A model generated the notes under the pieces. The model was not told the DNA's origin. It saw nothing but the letters and a program-made list of their open reading frames with translations, and searched no databases. Shown here one piece after another: positions 52,709 to 63,307 of a DNA stretch of 64,000 nt; within the stretch, counting starts at the first letter, position 1, and each line of letters opens with the position of its first letter. The stretch is from Saccharum officinarum. Taxonomy: Eukaryota; Streptophyta; Magnoliopsida; Poales; Poaceae. The stretch covers positions 12,814,214-12,878,213 of the forward strand of contig CM036188.1 in NCBI GenBank assembly GCA_020631735.1, read 5' to 3'. The position numbers and the translations under genes were made by a program.

Positions 52709-53529
52709 TCACAACACGACATCACACCTTCTCGGCGGCCCATTGAAGGCTGCCTCAGTGGAATTCTTCCCGCGGAAAACCACCTTGACGCCATCGCACA
52801 CGACCCTCATGACCCTCCGTCGCGTGCGCCAGCCCCCTCTGTCGAAGACAGCCACGGCCATGAGCCTGACCTGGACGTCGACGGCGCCCCCGTCGCCGGT
52901 CTTGAGCGCGGCGGCGTCGTCGGGCCCGACGTAGGCGTCCTCGACGACGAGGCGGAAGGCGAGCGTGGTGGTGTTGCCGGGCGCCTGGCCGAAGGGCGCC
53001 AGCGAGGCGACGGCGAGCGGGGAGGAGGGCGCGAAGGAGACGGAGGCCAGCGGCGAGAAGTAGACGACGGAGAGCTTGGAGTTCGGGTTGGCGGCGAGGA
53101 GCGCCGCGTCGAAGGAGGCCGATAGGGAGGAGTTGGCGCGGGAGTAGGCGACGCGGGAGAGGCCAGGGAGGTGAGCGAGAAGGCCGGGGCCCGCGGGCGG
53201 AGGAGGAGCCACACGATGAAGGTGGCGGCGCCGAGGAGGAGGAACGCGCCCACGACGGCGGCGAGCAGGCGGCGCAGGCAGGTGGGAGGAGGCGGCGGGT
53301 AGTGGGTCGCCGCGTAGTGGTGGTGGTGGTGCGGAGGGGGAGGAGGCGGCTGGGGGTAGGGATAGTGGTGGTGCGTCGGCGGCGGCGGGTGGTGGTGAGG
53401 CGGGGCGGGGTAGGGGTACGCGACGCCGAAGGCCGCCGGAGCGGTGCCGTTGGCGGCGGCGGGTGGCGGCGCGGCGGCGTAGTAGGCGGCGGCGGGGCTG
53501 GGGTTCCCGTTGGGGGCGGGGTAGCCCAT
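52709..53529 (-). pseudogene. Divergent NHL gene with an apparent frameshift, copy E
   Basis: From ATG 53529 one frame reads MGYPAPNGNPSPAAAYYAAA..., a Pro/His/Tyr-rich cytosolic tail. It is followed by a Cys-Leu-Arg-Arg boundary, a membrane helix (LLAAVVGAFLLLGAATFIVW) and LLLRPRAPAFSLTSL. The LEA_2 continuation (SRVAYSRANSSLSASFDAALLAANPNSKLSVVY...RCDVVL) lies in another frame, ending at 52709. The switch falls near 53164-53175 in CCTCCCTGG and needs one base inserted or removed. Everything on both sides looks conserved, so the shift could be a base-calling error in a GC-rich stretch, or a recent knock-out. The protein belongs to a different NHL subgroup from copies A-D. An alternative upstream Met (53617) exists in the LEA_2 frame. 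Confidence 0.75.
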
Positions 53530-55420
53530 GGCGGGGGGCGGCGAGGCGCGGCCGGGGCTTGGAGTTGGGGTGGTCAGGCGGGTGCGCGGAGGAGGACGAG
53601 GAGGAGGGCTGCTGCATGCTGGAGATCCGGCGGCCGCGGAGGAGGAGGACTGGCGCTGGTCGGTGAGAGCAGGCGAGCGGTGGTGGTGGCGTTGTGGGGT
53701 TTGCTTTCGGTTCGGCGATGGATGGTGATTTGGGATCTACTACTCCGACCCACTACTCTCACTGTGGAGTCCGTGGGACGTTGAGACGGCGGCAGCAGCG
53801 CCTGCGTGCTTCCTTTTCCTGCTGCTGTGCCTGCGCGTCCGTCCGTTCCTTACAACTGACAGGTGGCCTGCCGGAGATTGGGACGTCGAAGTACGCGGCG
53901 AATAAATCCCGTTCCGTTTTTTCTCGAACGAATTTTTACTCCCACTCGTTCATTTGGACTATGGCACACGACAAATAGAAATAGGTTTTATATATTTTCT
54001 AACTCTGTCCTCAAATTCAAGGAAATCCAAGTGATTTCTAGGCAAAAGATCATTTTATTCAATTGTTATTTTTCCTTAATTGTTGACCAGTTGTTTTGGG
54101 TGAACTTAGAAAGATACCCCACTTGTTAAAATGAAAGTTAAAAAAATGGTATAGCGACGTGCGCAGCTTACAGGTTAATTGGAAAAGGGAGGATTACTTG
54201 TTGCCATATAGTAGAGGATAGCGTGGACAACTTACATGTTGAGATTGAAATGTAGAATTACTTAATATTTAGTGAAGAATGATCTGGATAGCTTGCATAT
54301 TTACTGAGATTGGAATAGCTTACTTCGTATAAGATATATAGATATAGATTATTTTTGCCAAGTTCAAATGAGTAAGGGGAAGACAAAAATTCTTCATAAA
54401 TTATTCTAAACTTTCTCATATTTTTTATCTGAGTCATGAAGTTTTAAAGTAATTATATAGATTATTTAACTTTTCAAGTGGTTTCTTCTAAATTCACTCT
54501 AGATTCAATCATGAACCTGAATTAGCTTAGATAAACCATCGATAACCACTTTAAAAATTCATAGAATCAATTGACAATGCGGGAAAAGCTTAAAACACCT
54601 GGTGGACACAGTCATCTATTTATTACTAGTAAAGTTATATACGTGACTTAAATAGAAATAAGCTAGAAGACGCATTAGCGACCTTTTATAAGAATAACCT
54701 ATATTTGATAAACGTAGAGAAAATACTATGCAGTATTGGAGGGAGTGCGCGTCAGACGACGACAATAAAATATTTGGTTGTATTTGGTTTTGGGACATAG
54801 TGGGACGGAATGGAACCCATTTTCATTTCTGGAGGATGGGATGGTTGTTTGGTTGAGGGGGAACAAGATGATCCTGCTTTGTGTTTGGTTGAAGTGACGC
54901 GGATAAAAAGGGATAAAACATGCCTACACGTCCATGGTCAGCACTCGTCCCTTAACCGTCCCACCGATTTCTAGGGACGAAGGTGTCCCAACATCTTGAG
55001 GAATACTTCTCTTGGGGAACATTGTCCAGTCCTTGACGTCCTAGACCAAACACCGAATAAAAAGTCATCCTCATCCCGCCCCTACCTTAGTTTTTCTTTG
55101 TTGTTTCCATTATTTTGCTCATTTCCTGTTTGTTGTACGGCGACGATTTGAGCACGAGCCAAGATATGGGCATTTAGAGATAACTGAATTATTATCCATT
55201 GAACTATTCTATTTGAAAGCGGGGCAAACCTGTAGCCTTCGAGAATGTGTCATGCACACCCCACTCTACTAATCCGCCGCTATCGCAAAGGATAGTCACA
55301 GCCATGTTGCACGCCATAGACAATTATTGCCAACACAGCACGTACATGAAGATTTTTACAAGAAGTTAAGGTTTTGCGTTAAGTTCACGATGTTTGGTAG
55401 TGGAAATGAAGGTCCATCAT
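53530..55420. other. Intergenic DNA right of NHL copy E
   Basis: 53530-53850 is GC-rich and probably holds the promoter and leader of copy E, though no TATA box is clear. 53900-54770 is AT-rich with no features. 54775-55060 has TATTTGGTTTTGGGACA at the left and CTAGACCAAACACCG at the right and may be an old TIR element. I call no gene. Confidence 0.4.
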
Positions 55421-55520
55421 NNNNNNNNNNNNNNNNNNNNNNNNNNNNNNNNNNNNNNNNNNNNNNNNNNNNNNNNNNNNNNNNNNNNNNNNNNNNNNNN
55501 NNNNNNNNNNNNNNNNNNNN
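55421..55520. other. Assembly gap (100 N)
   Basis: A run of exactly 100 N. It hides the interior and second LTR of the Cassandra element and the left edge of segmental duplication copy B. Confidence 0.98.
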
Positions 55521-55573
55521 ACACCATGCTTGCGCAACTGCGACACATGCGCGCCCGTGAAACCGCGAGAGTC

Positions 55574-55586
55574 GGCTCTGATACCA
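55574..55586 (-). other. Primer-binding site of the Cassandra element
   Basis: TGGTATCAGAGCC on the minus strand, three bases after the LTR end, is a perfect complement of the initiator Met-tRNA 3' end. Confidence 0.9.
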
Positions 55587-55589
55587 TTC

Positions 55590-55861
55590 TGTAACGTCCC
55601 GCCTCCTCGAGGCCGGGCCCGCTACCTCTGGCCGCTTTTCTAGGATATAGACTGCCCTCACAGACCAACATAAGTCTTTTCTAACGCACTTTGTCCTCAC
55701 TCATGCGCACCCGGGAAGAACTTCCGGTCGGTCACCCATCGCTCCAGGCCAAGCACGCTTAACTTTGGAGTTCTTTCGAGATGGGCTTCCGGAAAAGAAG
55801 TTGCAACTTGTTGGTATGAGTATCCTATTAATCCTGTTAAGCCTTGGGCCGGGATGTTACA
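55590..55861 (-). mobile_element. Cassandra-type TRIM LTR carrying 5S rRNA sequence
   Basis: In minus orientation it starts TGTAACATCCCGGCCC and ends GGCGGGACGTTACA, 272 bp, and is followed at once by a Met-tRNA primer site. Its centre (55704-55772) resembles the 3' two-thirds of plant 5S rRNA. Cassandra TRIMs are the known family with 5S sequence inside the LTR and no coding capacity. The short internal region runs into the gap and the other LTR is not visible. It interrupts the 98-bp minisatellite unit found intact at about 15.82 kb. Confidence 0.9.
55704..55772 (-). ncRNA. 5S rRNA-derived segment in the Cassandra LTR
   Basis: On the minus strand AAGTTAAGCGTGCTTGG (box A region, 55765-55749) and GCGATGGGTGACC (box C region, 55742-55730) match the internal polymerase III promoter blocks of plant 5S genes. 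The segment starts GAACTCCAAAGTTAAG. It is not a functional 5S gene: the flanks are LTR. Confidence 0.85.
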
Positions 55862-57780
55862 CCACCACACCATACGGAGCCGTTCCCAGACTCGCCCGCG
55901 ACGGTGGGCGCGCACCGGCAAGCGTCCACGCCTGGACGGAGAGGGGTGCCGGCCGCCGCCACACCTTACGGAGCCGTTCACGGACTCGCTCGCGATGGTG
56001 GAAGGCGCGCACCGGCAAACGTCGACGCCTGGGGGCTCGATGACGTGACAACAGCGGGTCGTAGTGCGTCACCCAGGGGTTATAGGCGCCGGCCGCTGCC
56101 ACACGAGGCGGCAGATCTAGGCCCAGGGCATCGGGGCGCGGTGCCCCACGCTGGAGGGAGGGCGAATACGACAACGAAGCCAAAACACGGTCGAGCCGTG
56201 GAGAGAGGGGCGCCGACCGCCGCCACACGGGGACGGCGGATCCGGGCTCGAGGAGCTCACGATGACAACACCTGGAGAGGAGGGAGGGGCACCGGCCGTC
56301 GCCACACGAGGACGACGGTTCTAAGCCCGAGGAGCCCAGCACTCAGCACGGACTTGGCACCGTGCGGATCAGCAGGGACAGCTCCAGTAACGAACACGGA
56401 TGGCCAAGGCCGTAGATCTGGCCGCCGGCCGCTGATGGTGCGTGTTAGCCGGCTCCACCGGTCGCTGGCCACCGTGGGCGCTCGACATCCGGCCACCGTA
56501 AGGCCAGCAGCCGGAGACGCGGATCCATGGGGGGTGGCGCGCACCCTGTAGGCCGCCATGGCTGCCGGAGAAGGTCGGCGCGACCAAGCCGCTGCCGAGG
56601 AGGAAGCCGCCGCGGGAGCTCCAGATCCGGCGATGGGATGCCGGATCCGGCTCCGGAGGCCCCCATGCCCACGCCCTCGCGGCCGACGAAGCCAGGCGCC
56701 GGAGTACGATACGGAAGAAAAGAGCAGAGAAAGGGAGGAAAACGGGTGGCGGCGAGCATCCGTTGCCGCGGCCGCTGCGGGCCGCCGCCGCCGCCGCGCG
56801 AAGGCTAGCAGCGGCGGCGGCCGGAGAGCTGGACGTGGGGAGAAGTGTTGGGCGGCGGCGAGTCGCCCCTCCAGTCGCCTGCGGGCGACGCGGAGGGGTC
56901 ACCCTACTCGACTTTCAGCTGTAGCTGATCTATGGTTGCTGCCAGCATGCATGACTTGCCCCGGGTGAAACAGAGTGCACGATTTTTGCCCTGCGCGTGG
57001 TGGAGTAGCAAGCCTAGGTACCCTTGAAGTCGACGGTTCCGTGTGGTGTGGTGGGCTTGGCCCGTTTAGACGGACGGCCATGCCATGCCTATCTATGCTA
57101 AGCACCGGAGGAGGAGGAGAAAGCAGACAGGATGGCAAGATGGCGATGAATGAGACGCAATTGGACTGCCACAGACCACAGTGCCAGAGGAGGGAAAGGT
57201 GGCCATCGCATTTCCTTTCTCTCCCGGTCCATCCACCCCTTGCCCTGTTGCCCAGAGCGCGGAAACAGAAACGTCCTGGTCGGTCTCCAGTCCACGGTCG
57301 CTATCCTCGGCTTTAATAGTCTCTGTGTCTAATCTGACCCAGAGCCCACTCGCACCCACAGTCGCGTTTATTCCATCCCCAACCAAAAATGTATGTGCCG
57401 CTCCCTTTGCGATCGATCGATCGGTGGATGGATCGTCGTCTCGTCTGATGGATCGTCTATTCCCAAAGATTCAGGTGCTGGTGCAGGAAACGAACGACCC
57501 ACCGTACCTCCCCGGGCGCGCGCGGGCATGACCGGGACCGTGTTGGTTACGCACGCACGCGCAGTGCGCGAGAACGTGGCGCGTTCCGTCTTCTTCAGCC
57601 TGCCAGAAAGGTAGCAAAAGAGCGAGGAGAGCGGAGGAAAAAAGAGGCGAGCAGAATCGGATTCTGCCCTGCCCGGAGAAAGAAAGATTTGTTTGGCAAA
57701 TGAAAGCGGATGCTGCGCGCGGCAGGAGAAATGTCATGGCTCCACTGGATGCAGCATGGGCAGTTGGGCACCAAGGTTTA

Positions 57781-58033
57781 GCCCTTGTTTAGTTCCTAAA
57801 ATATTTTGCAAAATGTAACTGTAGCGCTACTGTAGTACTTTTGTTGTTATTTGACAATTATTGTCCGATCATGGTCTAATTAGACTTAAAAGATTCATCT
57901 CATGATTTATAACTAAACTATGTAATTAGTTTTATTTTTTATCTATATTTAATACTTCATATATGTGTCTACAAATTTAATGTAACGAAAATTTGAAATA
58001 TTTTGTAAAATATTTTGAGAACTAAACAAGGGC
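57781..58033. mobile_element. Tourist-like MITE (partner of 17742)
   Basis: Same insertion as in copy A, with GCCCTTGTTTAG and CTAAACAAGGGC ends and TTA/TCA flanks. It has one more intact terminal base set than copy A and a small internal tandem ATATTTTG duplication. Confidence 0.85.
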
Positions 58034-59932
58034 TCAGTTCCTACTGCCGGGGGCCTGGGCTGCTACTAGTAGCACGCTTTTACTCCACGCAGCGATGAGC
58101 GAGGAATAAAGAGCCGCGTCCGTTGTGTTGTCAGCAGTCGCCACTCGGAGACGGGGGAGGGCGAGAGACGCTGCTGTGCTGTGTCGTGTCACGCACTCGT
58201 GCCGAGACCCGCCCGCCGGCGCCGGCGCCGGGTGGATGGATGTCTGCCGCGTGCGAGTGCGTGAAACACATTTTTCTTTTGCAGCGAGATGTATGGGAGG
58301 AGTTCCTCCACCCCAAAAATTGGAGTCATATTCTTTCTTTTAATTATCAGTACTACGAATAGACATAATGTAGTATCTCCAAATATATCTATCTATTATA
58401 CAAAATATATATATTCCACGATTTATATTAATATGATATAATCACAGGTGACGATTCTGTTTCCCGTTTTTGAAGTTTGTCATCCATAAGCGTGACGCAC
58501 ATTGTCCTCGTGGTGAGAGGCTACTGCCGCGCTAATCACCCGTGGGTGATGTACGTAGTGGTCACCGATGGGCGCGCAGTTTCGTTAATCCTCGCCGTGG
58601 TACTGGTCCACGGCCAGTGGGCGCGTTACGTGCAGGTGCGGCCGGCAGGCAGCATGGGCAGTTGCAGTTGGGCACCTCCCGTTTTTTTCAGTTTCTCATC
58701 AAGAAGCGACACGCACATTGTCCTCGTGAGTTGTGACAGGCTACTTTAGTTTAACAAACACGACGGCCGTTAAGCGTTAACCTGGGTGGCAATGGCTACT
58801 GCCGGGCTAATCGCCGGTGATGCTAGCAAACGGTCACCGATGGACGCGCAAGCAACTTCGTTACGTAATCCTCGCAGTTGTGTTGATCCCACGGTCAGTG
58901 GGCGCCTCGTGCGTACCGTACGTGCAGGCCAGGCGGCCGGCACCGCGTGGAGCGGTGGACCCAACCAATGGTACGGAGGCTCCTCCGAGTTGCCTTGTTC
59001 GGCTGGCTCGTTAGCCCGCCAGCAGCGCTTTTCTTTCCCATCAAATTAGCATCAGTCATTAGTTACCTGTTAGTTAGTAGTATTTTTTTCTCACAATAAA
59101 TCAGCACCAGCCATCAATCAGCCGAACAAGCTGCAACAGCTTGGCGGCCCCGCTCTCCGCTGCCTCTCCCGGGCTACTACTCTTCTTTCTTTTACACTGA
59201 AATTTGGTTTATACTAATGTTTATACTAAATGTGTGAGAGAAAAATATTGTTCTATGGCTAGAAAGTAGTTCAAGCGAACACGTGGTATCTCTTTTTTTC
59301 GCAACTGTTTATTCCATGTTGCTTCTCACCAAAAAGATATTTTATTTCCATGCACGTTGCTTCTTCAGCTCTTGTGTGTGCAATGCAATGCAATGCATCC
59401 ATCCACGCTATGTGCCATGTGGTGGTAGAGCAGTGATGTACGAACGCATGCATGCATGATACTGTGCTATCAATGATGCGTTGCGTGCACACCTTGCCTG
59501 GCACGACGCTCGTCTCACCAGCTTGTTCAGGAAACACGGACGGCCCCATCTTTATTCCTTTGGAGTTTGGAGGTTACTTAGCTAGGATCAGGAGCTAGTA
59601 TGCGTCTTTGACAAGCCTACCGTGTAGTGCTTTTCTAGGAATACGTATGGATGCTGCATTATCTCGCCAACTGTTTGTTTTCATCAACTTATAAGTGGAA
59701 GTAGCAGGCGAAGATGACGCAGTAACAACAAACATGGTATGACGTCTCTACCAACCATTTCTTCTTACCAAAAAAAAAAGAGTTTGTCTCACGGCCAAAT
59801 GACAGAGTTGTAGTTTAAAAAAAATGACAGAGTTGTTCAACTTAACCCTAAATAAAAGTCCATTTTCACCCTTTGTCATTGCATAGATCACACAACCTGC
59901 CCTTGCATGTTCGTCGTGACAACATAAGTCGT

Positions 59933-60257
59933 CGTCGTTTTTTGATCATTGCTAGAGAAGAGCGAAAATTATGGTCGTTGGCTGGGGCTCGAGGAATTTC
60001 CCTCCTGACTGCCCGCCATTCAGAAAGCTAGGATCCTAAAGCTTCTGTTGGTCGCCTTTTGAAGCATAAAGGCGCGCATAATATCCTAAGGATCAGAGAG
60101 TTCTTGGGGAGTCGTGTGAGTTGGCGTGAGTTAATGTGTATGTGTGTGTGATGCCTCCTTTTTCGGTTGGCCTGGGATGTGTTGTATGGGTTCTTCCCTT
60201 TTTGTTCACTTCTTAATAGAATGATGCGCAGCTCTCCTGCGTTTTTCGAGAAAAAAA
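59933..60257 (+). mobile_element. 5'-truncated LINE insertion
   Basis: A 325-bp insertion ending in a poly(A) run (60251-60257) and flanked by a perfect 15-bp duplication, GACAACATAAGTCGT, at 59918-59932 and 60258-60272. The 3' end (CTTAATAGAATGATGCGCAG..., CTCTCCTGCGTTTTTCGAG) is of the grass L1 type. Copy A has the uninterrupted site at 19808-19822. Confidence 0.93.
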
Positions 60258-60587
60258 GACAACATAAGTCGTTGCCCTAATTAAGTTTTCCAACATGTAA
60301 CCCTTTTCAGATCAGTGCCTTACATATCTTTGTCAAAACATCTCTCACCTACAGTCGCAGCCTCATAAATTTAAGATGAAAGACCAAAAAAAAAGTATGG
60401 GTGCTCTCCTTCTCCATCAATGATGATATATATCTCCGGCGAACCAGACACAAATCCCGGCAAAGAGAAAGCTCCTCCCTCGACACGCACCTTTCTCTTC
60501 CGTCCGCCTCTCCCCTCCATGATTTCAACATGATCATAACCCTTCAAACAAAAGATTAGTCACCAATCCCTAATACCCCTACTAATA

Positions 60588-60597
60588 ATATAAAAAC
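60588..60597 (+). promoter_or_regulatory. TATA box of NHL copy D
   Basis: ATATAAAAAC about 100 bases before the ATG, as in copy A. The leader is shorter because of a 35-40 bp deletion just before the start codon. Confidence 0.6.
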
Positions 60598-60692
60598 CAC
60601 TCCCGAATGGCCACACACAAACACAACCCAGCTCACCCTTCCAAGCTCCTCCACTCCACCAACACACACAGCAGCCAGTCAACCAACCAGCC

Positions 60693-61340
60693 ATGGGCAA
60701 GGACTGCGGCAACCACGCGGACGACGACTTCCGCCAGTCCTGCCGCCGCCTGCTCCTGATCCTCCTCACCCTCGCCCTCCTCGCCGGCGTGATCGCGCTC
60801 ATCATCTACCTCGTCCTCCGCCCCACCCACCCGCGCTTCTACCTGCAGGACGCTTCGCTCCGGCAGCTCGACCTCACCAACGGCACGGCGCCGCTCCTCT
60901 CCACGACGGCGCAGGTGACGCTCGCCTCCCGCAACCCGAACGCGCGCGTCGGCATCTTCTACGACCGCCTCGACGTGTCCGCGTCCTACAAGTACCAGCA
61001 GATCACGCTGGGCTCCAGGCTGCAGCCGGCCCCGCTGTACCAGGGCCACGGCGACGTCGACGTCTGGTCGCCGGTGTTGGCTGGGCCTAACGTCCCCTTC
61101 GCACCGTTCCTCGCTGACGCGCTGAGGAAGGATATCGCCGCCGGGTACCTTGTGTTGCAGGTCAGGATCGATGGACGGGTCAGGTGGAAGGTCGGGAGCT
61201 GGGTGTCGGGGCACTACCACATCTTCGTCACCTGCCCGGCGTACTTCATCAACGCCGGCGCCGGTAGCGGGTACGGCGGCACGGTGGGGGCCCACGGGCT
61301 CAGGTTCCAGACTGCCACGTACTGCCGCGTCGAGGTCTAG
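60693..61340 (+). CDS. NDR1/HIN1-like protein (LEA_2 domain), copy D
   Basis: A single exon encoding 215 residues identical to copy A; only silent differences are present (for example CCCACCCAC for CCCACGCAC, GACGCTTCG for GACGCCTCG). The architecture is as in copy A: short polar tail, membrane helix at about 18-42, LEA_2 domain to the end. The 5' leader differs by a deletion that removes the CAGCTCCGTGCTCATCACC segment present in copy A, and the LINE insertion lies 436 bases upstream of the ATG. Expression of A and D could therefore differ while the protein is the same. The start is the conserved CCATGGGC. Confidence 0.93.
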   Translation: MGKDCGNHADDDFRQSCRRLLLILLTLALLAGVIALIIYLVLRPTHPRFYLQDASLRQLDLTNGTAPLLSTTAQVTLASRNPNARVGIFYDRLDVSASYKYQQITLGSRLQPAPLYQGHGDVDVWSPVLAGPNVPFAPFLADALRKDIAAGYLVLQVRIDGRVRWKVGSWVSGHYHIFVTCPAYFINAGAGSGYGGTVGAHGLRFQTATYCRVEV

Positions 61341-61464
61341 CGACGTCCAGAACCTTGCTTCACGTGCTCTGCTTCCTCTGCTCCGGCCGGCCGGCCGGCG
61401 AGGTAGGCCACAGCTTGTCAAATGTGTCATGTCTATCCATACTGCAAAGAAGGTGGTGAATTGT

Positions 61465-61470
61465 AATAAA
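61465..61470 (+). terminator. Polyadenylation signal of NHL copy D
   Basis: AATAAA 125 bases after the stop, the same placement as copy A. Confidence 0.6.
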
Positions 61471-63068
61471 TGGAGGGATACAGAGGTAAAAAAAAGTGTG
61501 GGGGTAATTTAGAGAGGGTTAACAGTGTTTCTTGGTGGATATATATGTTTTTTGTGTTGCAATCTTTGTTCAGTTCAGCGTTCAATTGTTCATAACCAAA
61601 TCTAAAAGTTGATTCAGTTCAGGTAAACTGCTTCTTTCATGTGGTGGTGCCTTCTTCTGCTTTTAGTTATGTTGTTGGATCATTATAGTTTAGGATATCG
61701 TCTGATGGGAATTAGAAAGCTTTTAGGTAGGTTGCAAGTCGATTGCAAGCAAATCACATGGTACATGAGTTGTTCAGCTCCAACGGAGTTTTTGGAGTTA
61801 CGTTGGCGTGCCAACAACCGGAACTCCGGTCTCCGGCGACCGTCCATGTCCGGCCAGGGTTTGGTGAGGGGAAAGTACGGTTTGAGACTTGGGATCATGG
61901 TTAGGGTGAGGACAGGTAGTTGATTGGTCCCTCTCTTTAGCTTGGAGATCCCAAGAAACTTCTCAAAAGCAAGAGTAATCCAAAAGATTGTGTGTGTGTG
62001 CTGTCTTCTCCATGTGACCATGTGGAGAACATATGCGCATGGAATTGGTATTTGTATCATATTTGACAATTGGGGTTTCCAGCTGTGCATCTTCCGGCTG
62101 TATTACTTCATTAACAGTGGATGTATTACTTCATTAACAATGCAGGTAGAGAGCCTCCTAAAAAGACAATGCAGCCATTGAGCAATTTCGACATTTACAG
62201 AGTTCATAATAAACTGAGTACGAAGAATCTGTTTTAGTCTGCAGTGAGTATTTCAACACACTAGGTTTCACTGATGTAACTGTGAACTAGGGATGGTGAA
62301 ACATTTACGTGATAGCAACTAGCAGCAGCATGTGGCCCACATATTCCACTAAAACGATAGGCATCAATCCATCAGCCGTCTTATATTTTTCTTTATACCC
62401 AAGAAAAAAAAAAAGTGCAAAGAGACTTTGTTTGAGGCTGGCATCAGCATCAGTGGACCACCGACGCTGTGGTCTCAGAAAACTACATGTCATGCTGCAG
62501 GAGCATTCTCTCTTTGATGTAATTATCATTGTGAAATGGCAGTAAAAGAATAGCTATATAACCCTTTGGATAACTATATATGTCTATCTGTCCTATATAT
62601 TATTGCATTAATTTATTTACTGAGAAAAAGAGAAATACATGTTACTTCTCTCGTGTGAAATGACTTATAATTAAGATGGAAGGAGTACCACGAAAGACAC
62701 ATGCCCTCGGATTTGTCCTAGTGTCAGACTACCACCGGGCAATCAAGAACCCTAATCATACTAACTACTACTTGTTCTTGACATGAAAGTAGTAGCAGCG
62801 AAGTTAGAACAAATAATAAAGGGGAGCACATGTCTTATGAGTGCGGAGACATGTTTCACAGGATATGTATTTATGTTAAAATTTTAACCAGGCCCACTAC
62901 TATTTCATTTTCGTTTAGGTGCATGCGCATTTGCACCACATAGACAGAACTTACCTTCGCCCTACCAGTCAAGAAAAATCATGGTGCTACCTACGGCTGC
63001 AAGATACTCTGGCTACTCCAACCGTCAAACTGCCACCGAAGTTGAGAGCCCTAATAAAATCCTATTTA

Positions 63069-63307
63069 GGGCTTGTTTAGTTCCCTTTCAAATTCCAAAT
63101 TTTTACACTCTCTCCATCACATCAATCTTTAGACACATGCATGGAGCACTTAATGTAGATAAAAGAAATAACTAATTGCACGGTTTGGTTGTAAATCACG
63201 AGACGAATCTTTTGAGCCTAATTAGTCTATGATTAGACACTAATTGTCAAATATAAACAAAATGCTACGGTAGCAATTTTGGAAAAAGTTGCAATCTAAA
63301 CAAGGCC
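63069..63307. mobile_element. Tourist-like MITE (partner of 22662)
   Basis: TTA-flanked, with GGGCTTGTTTAGTTCC and CTAAACAAGGCC ends. It keeps an internal ATGCTACGGTAGCAATTTTGG segment that the copy A element has lost, so copy A carries the deletion. Confidence 0.85.

Noticed and set aside
55704..55772. A functional 5S rRNA gene
   Set aside because: Only part of the 5S sequence is present, and it is embedded in an LTR with TG...CA ends and a primer site.
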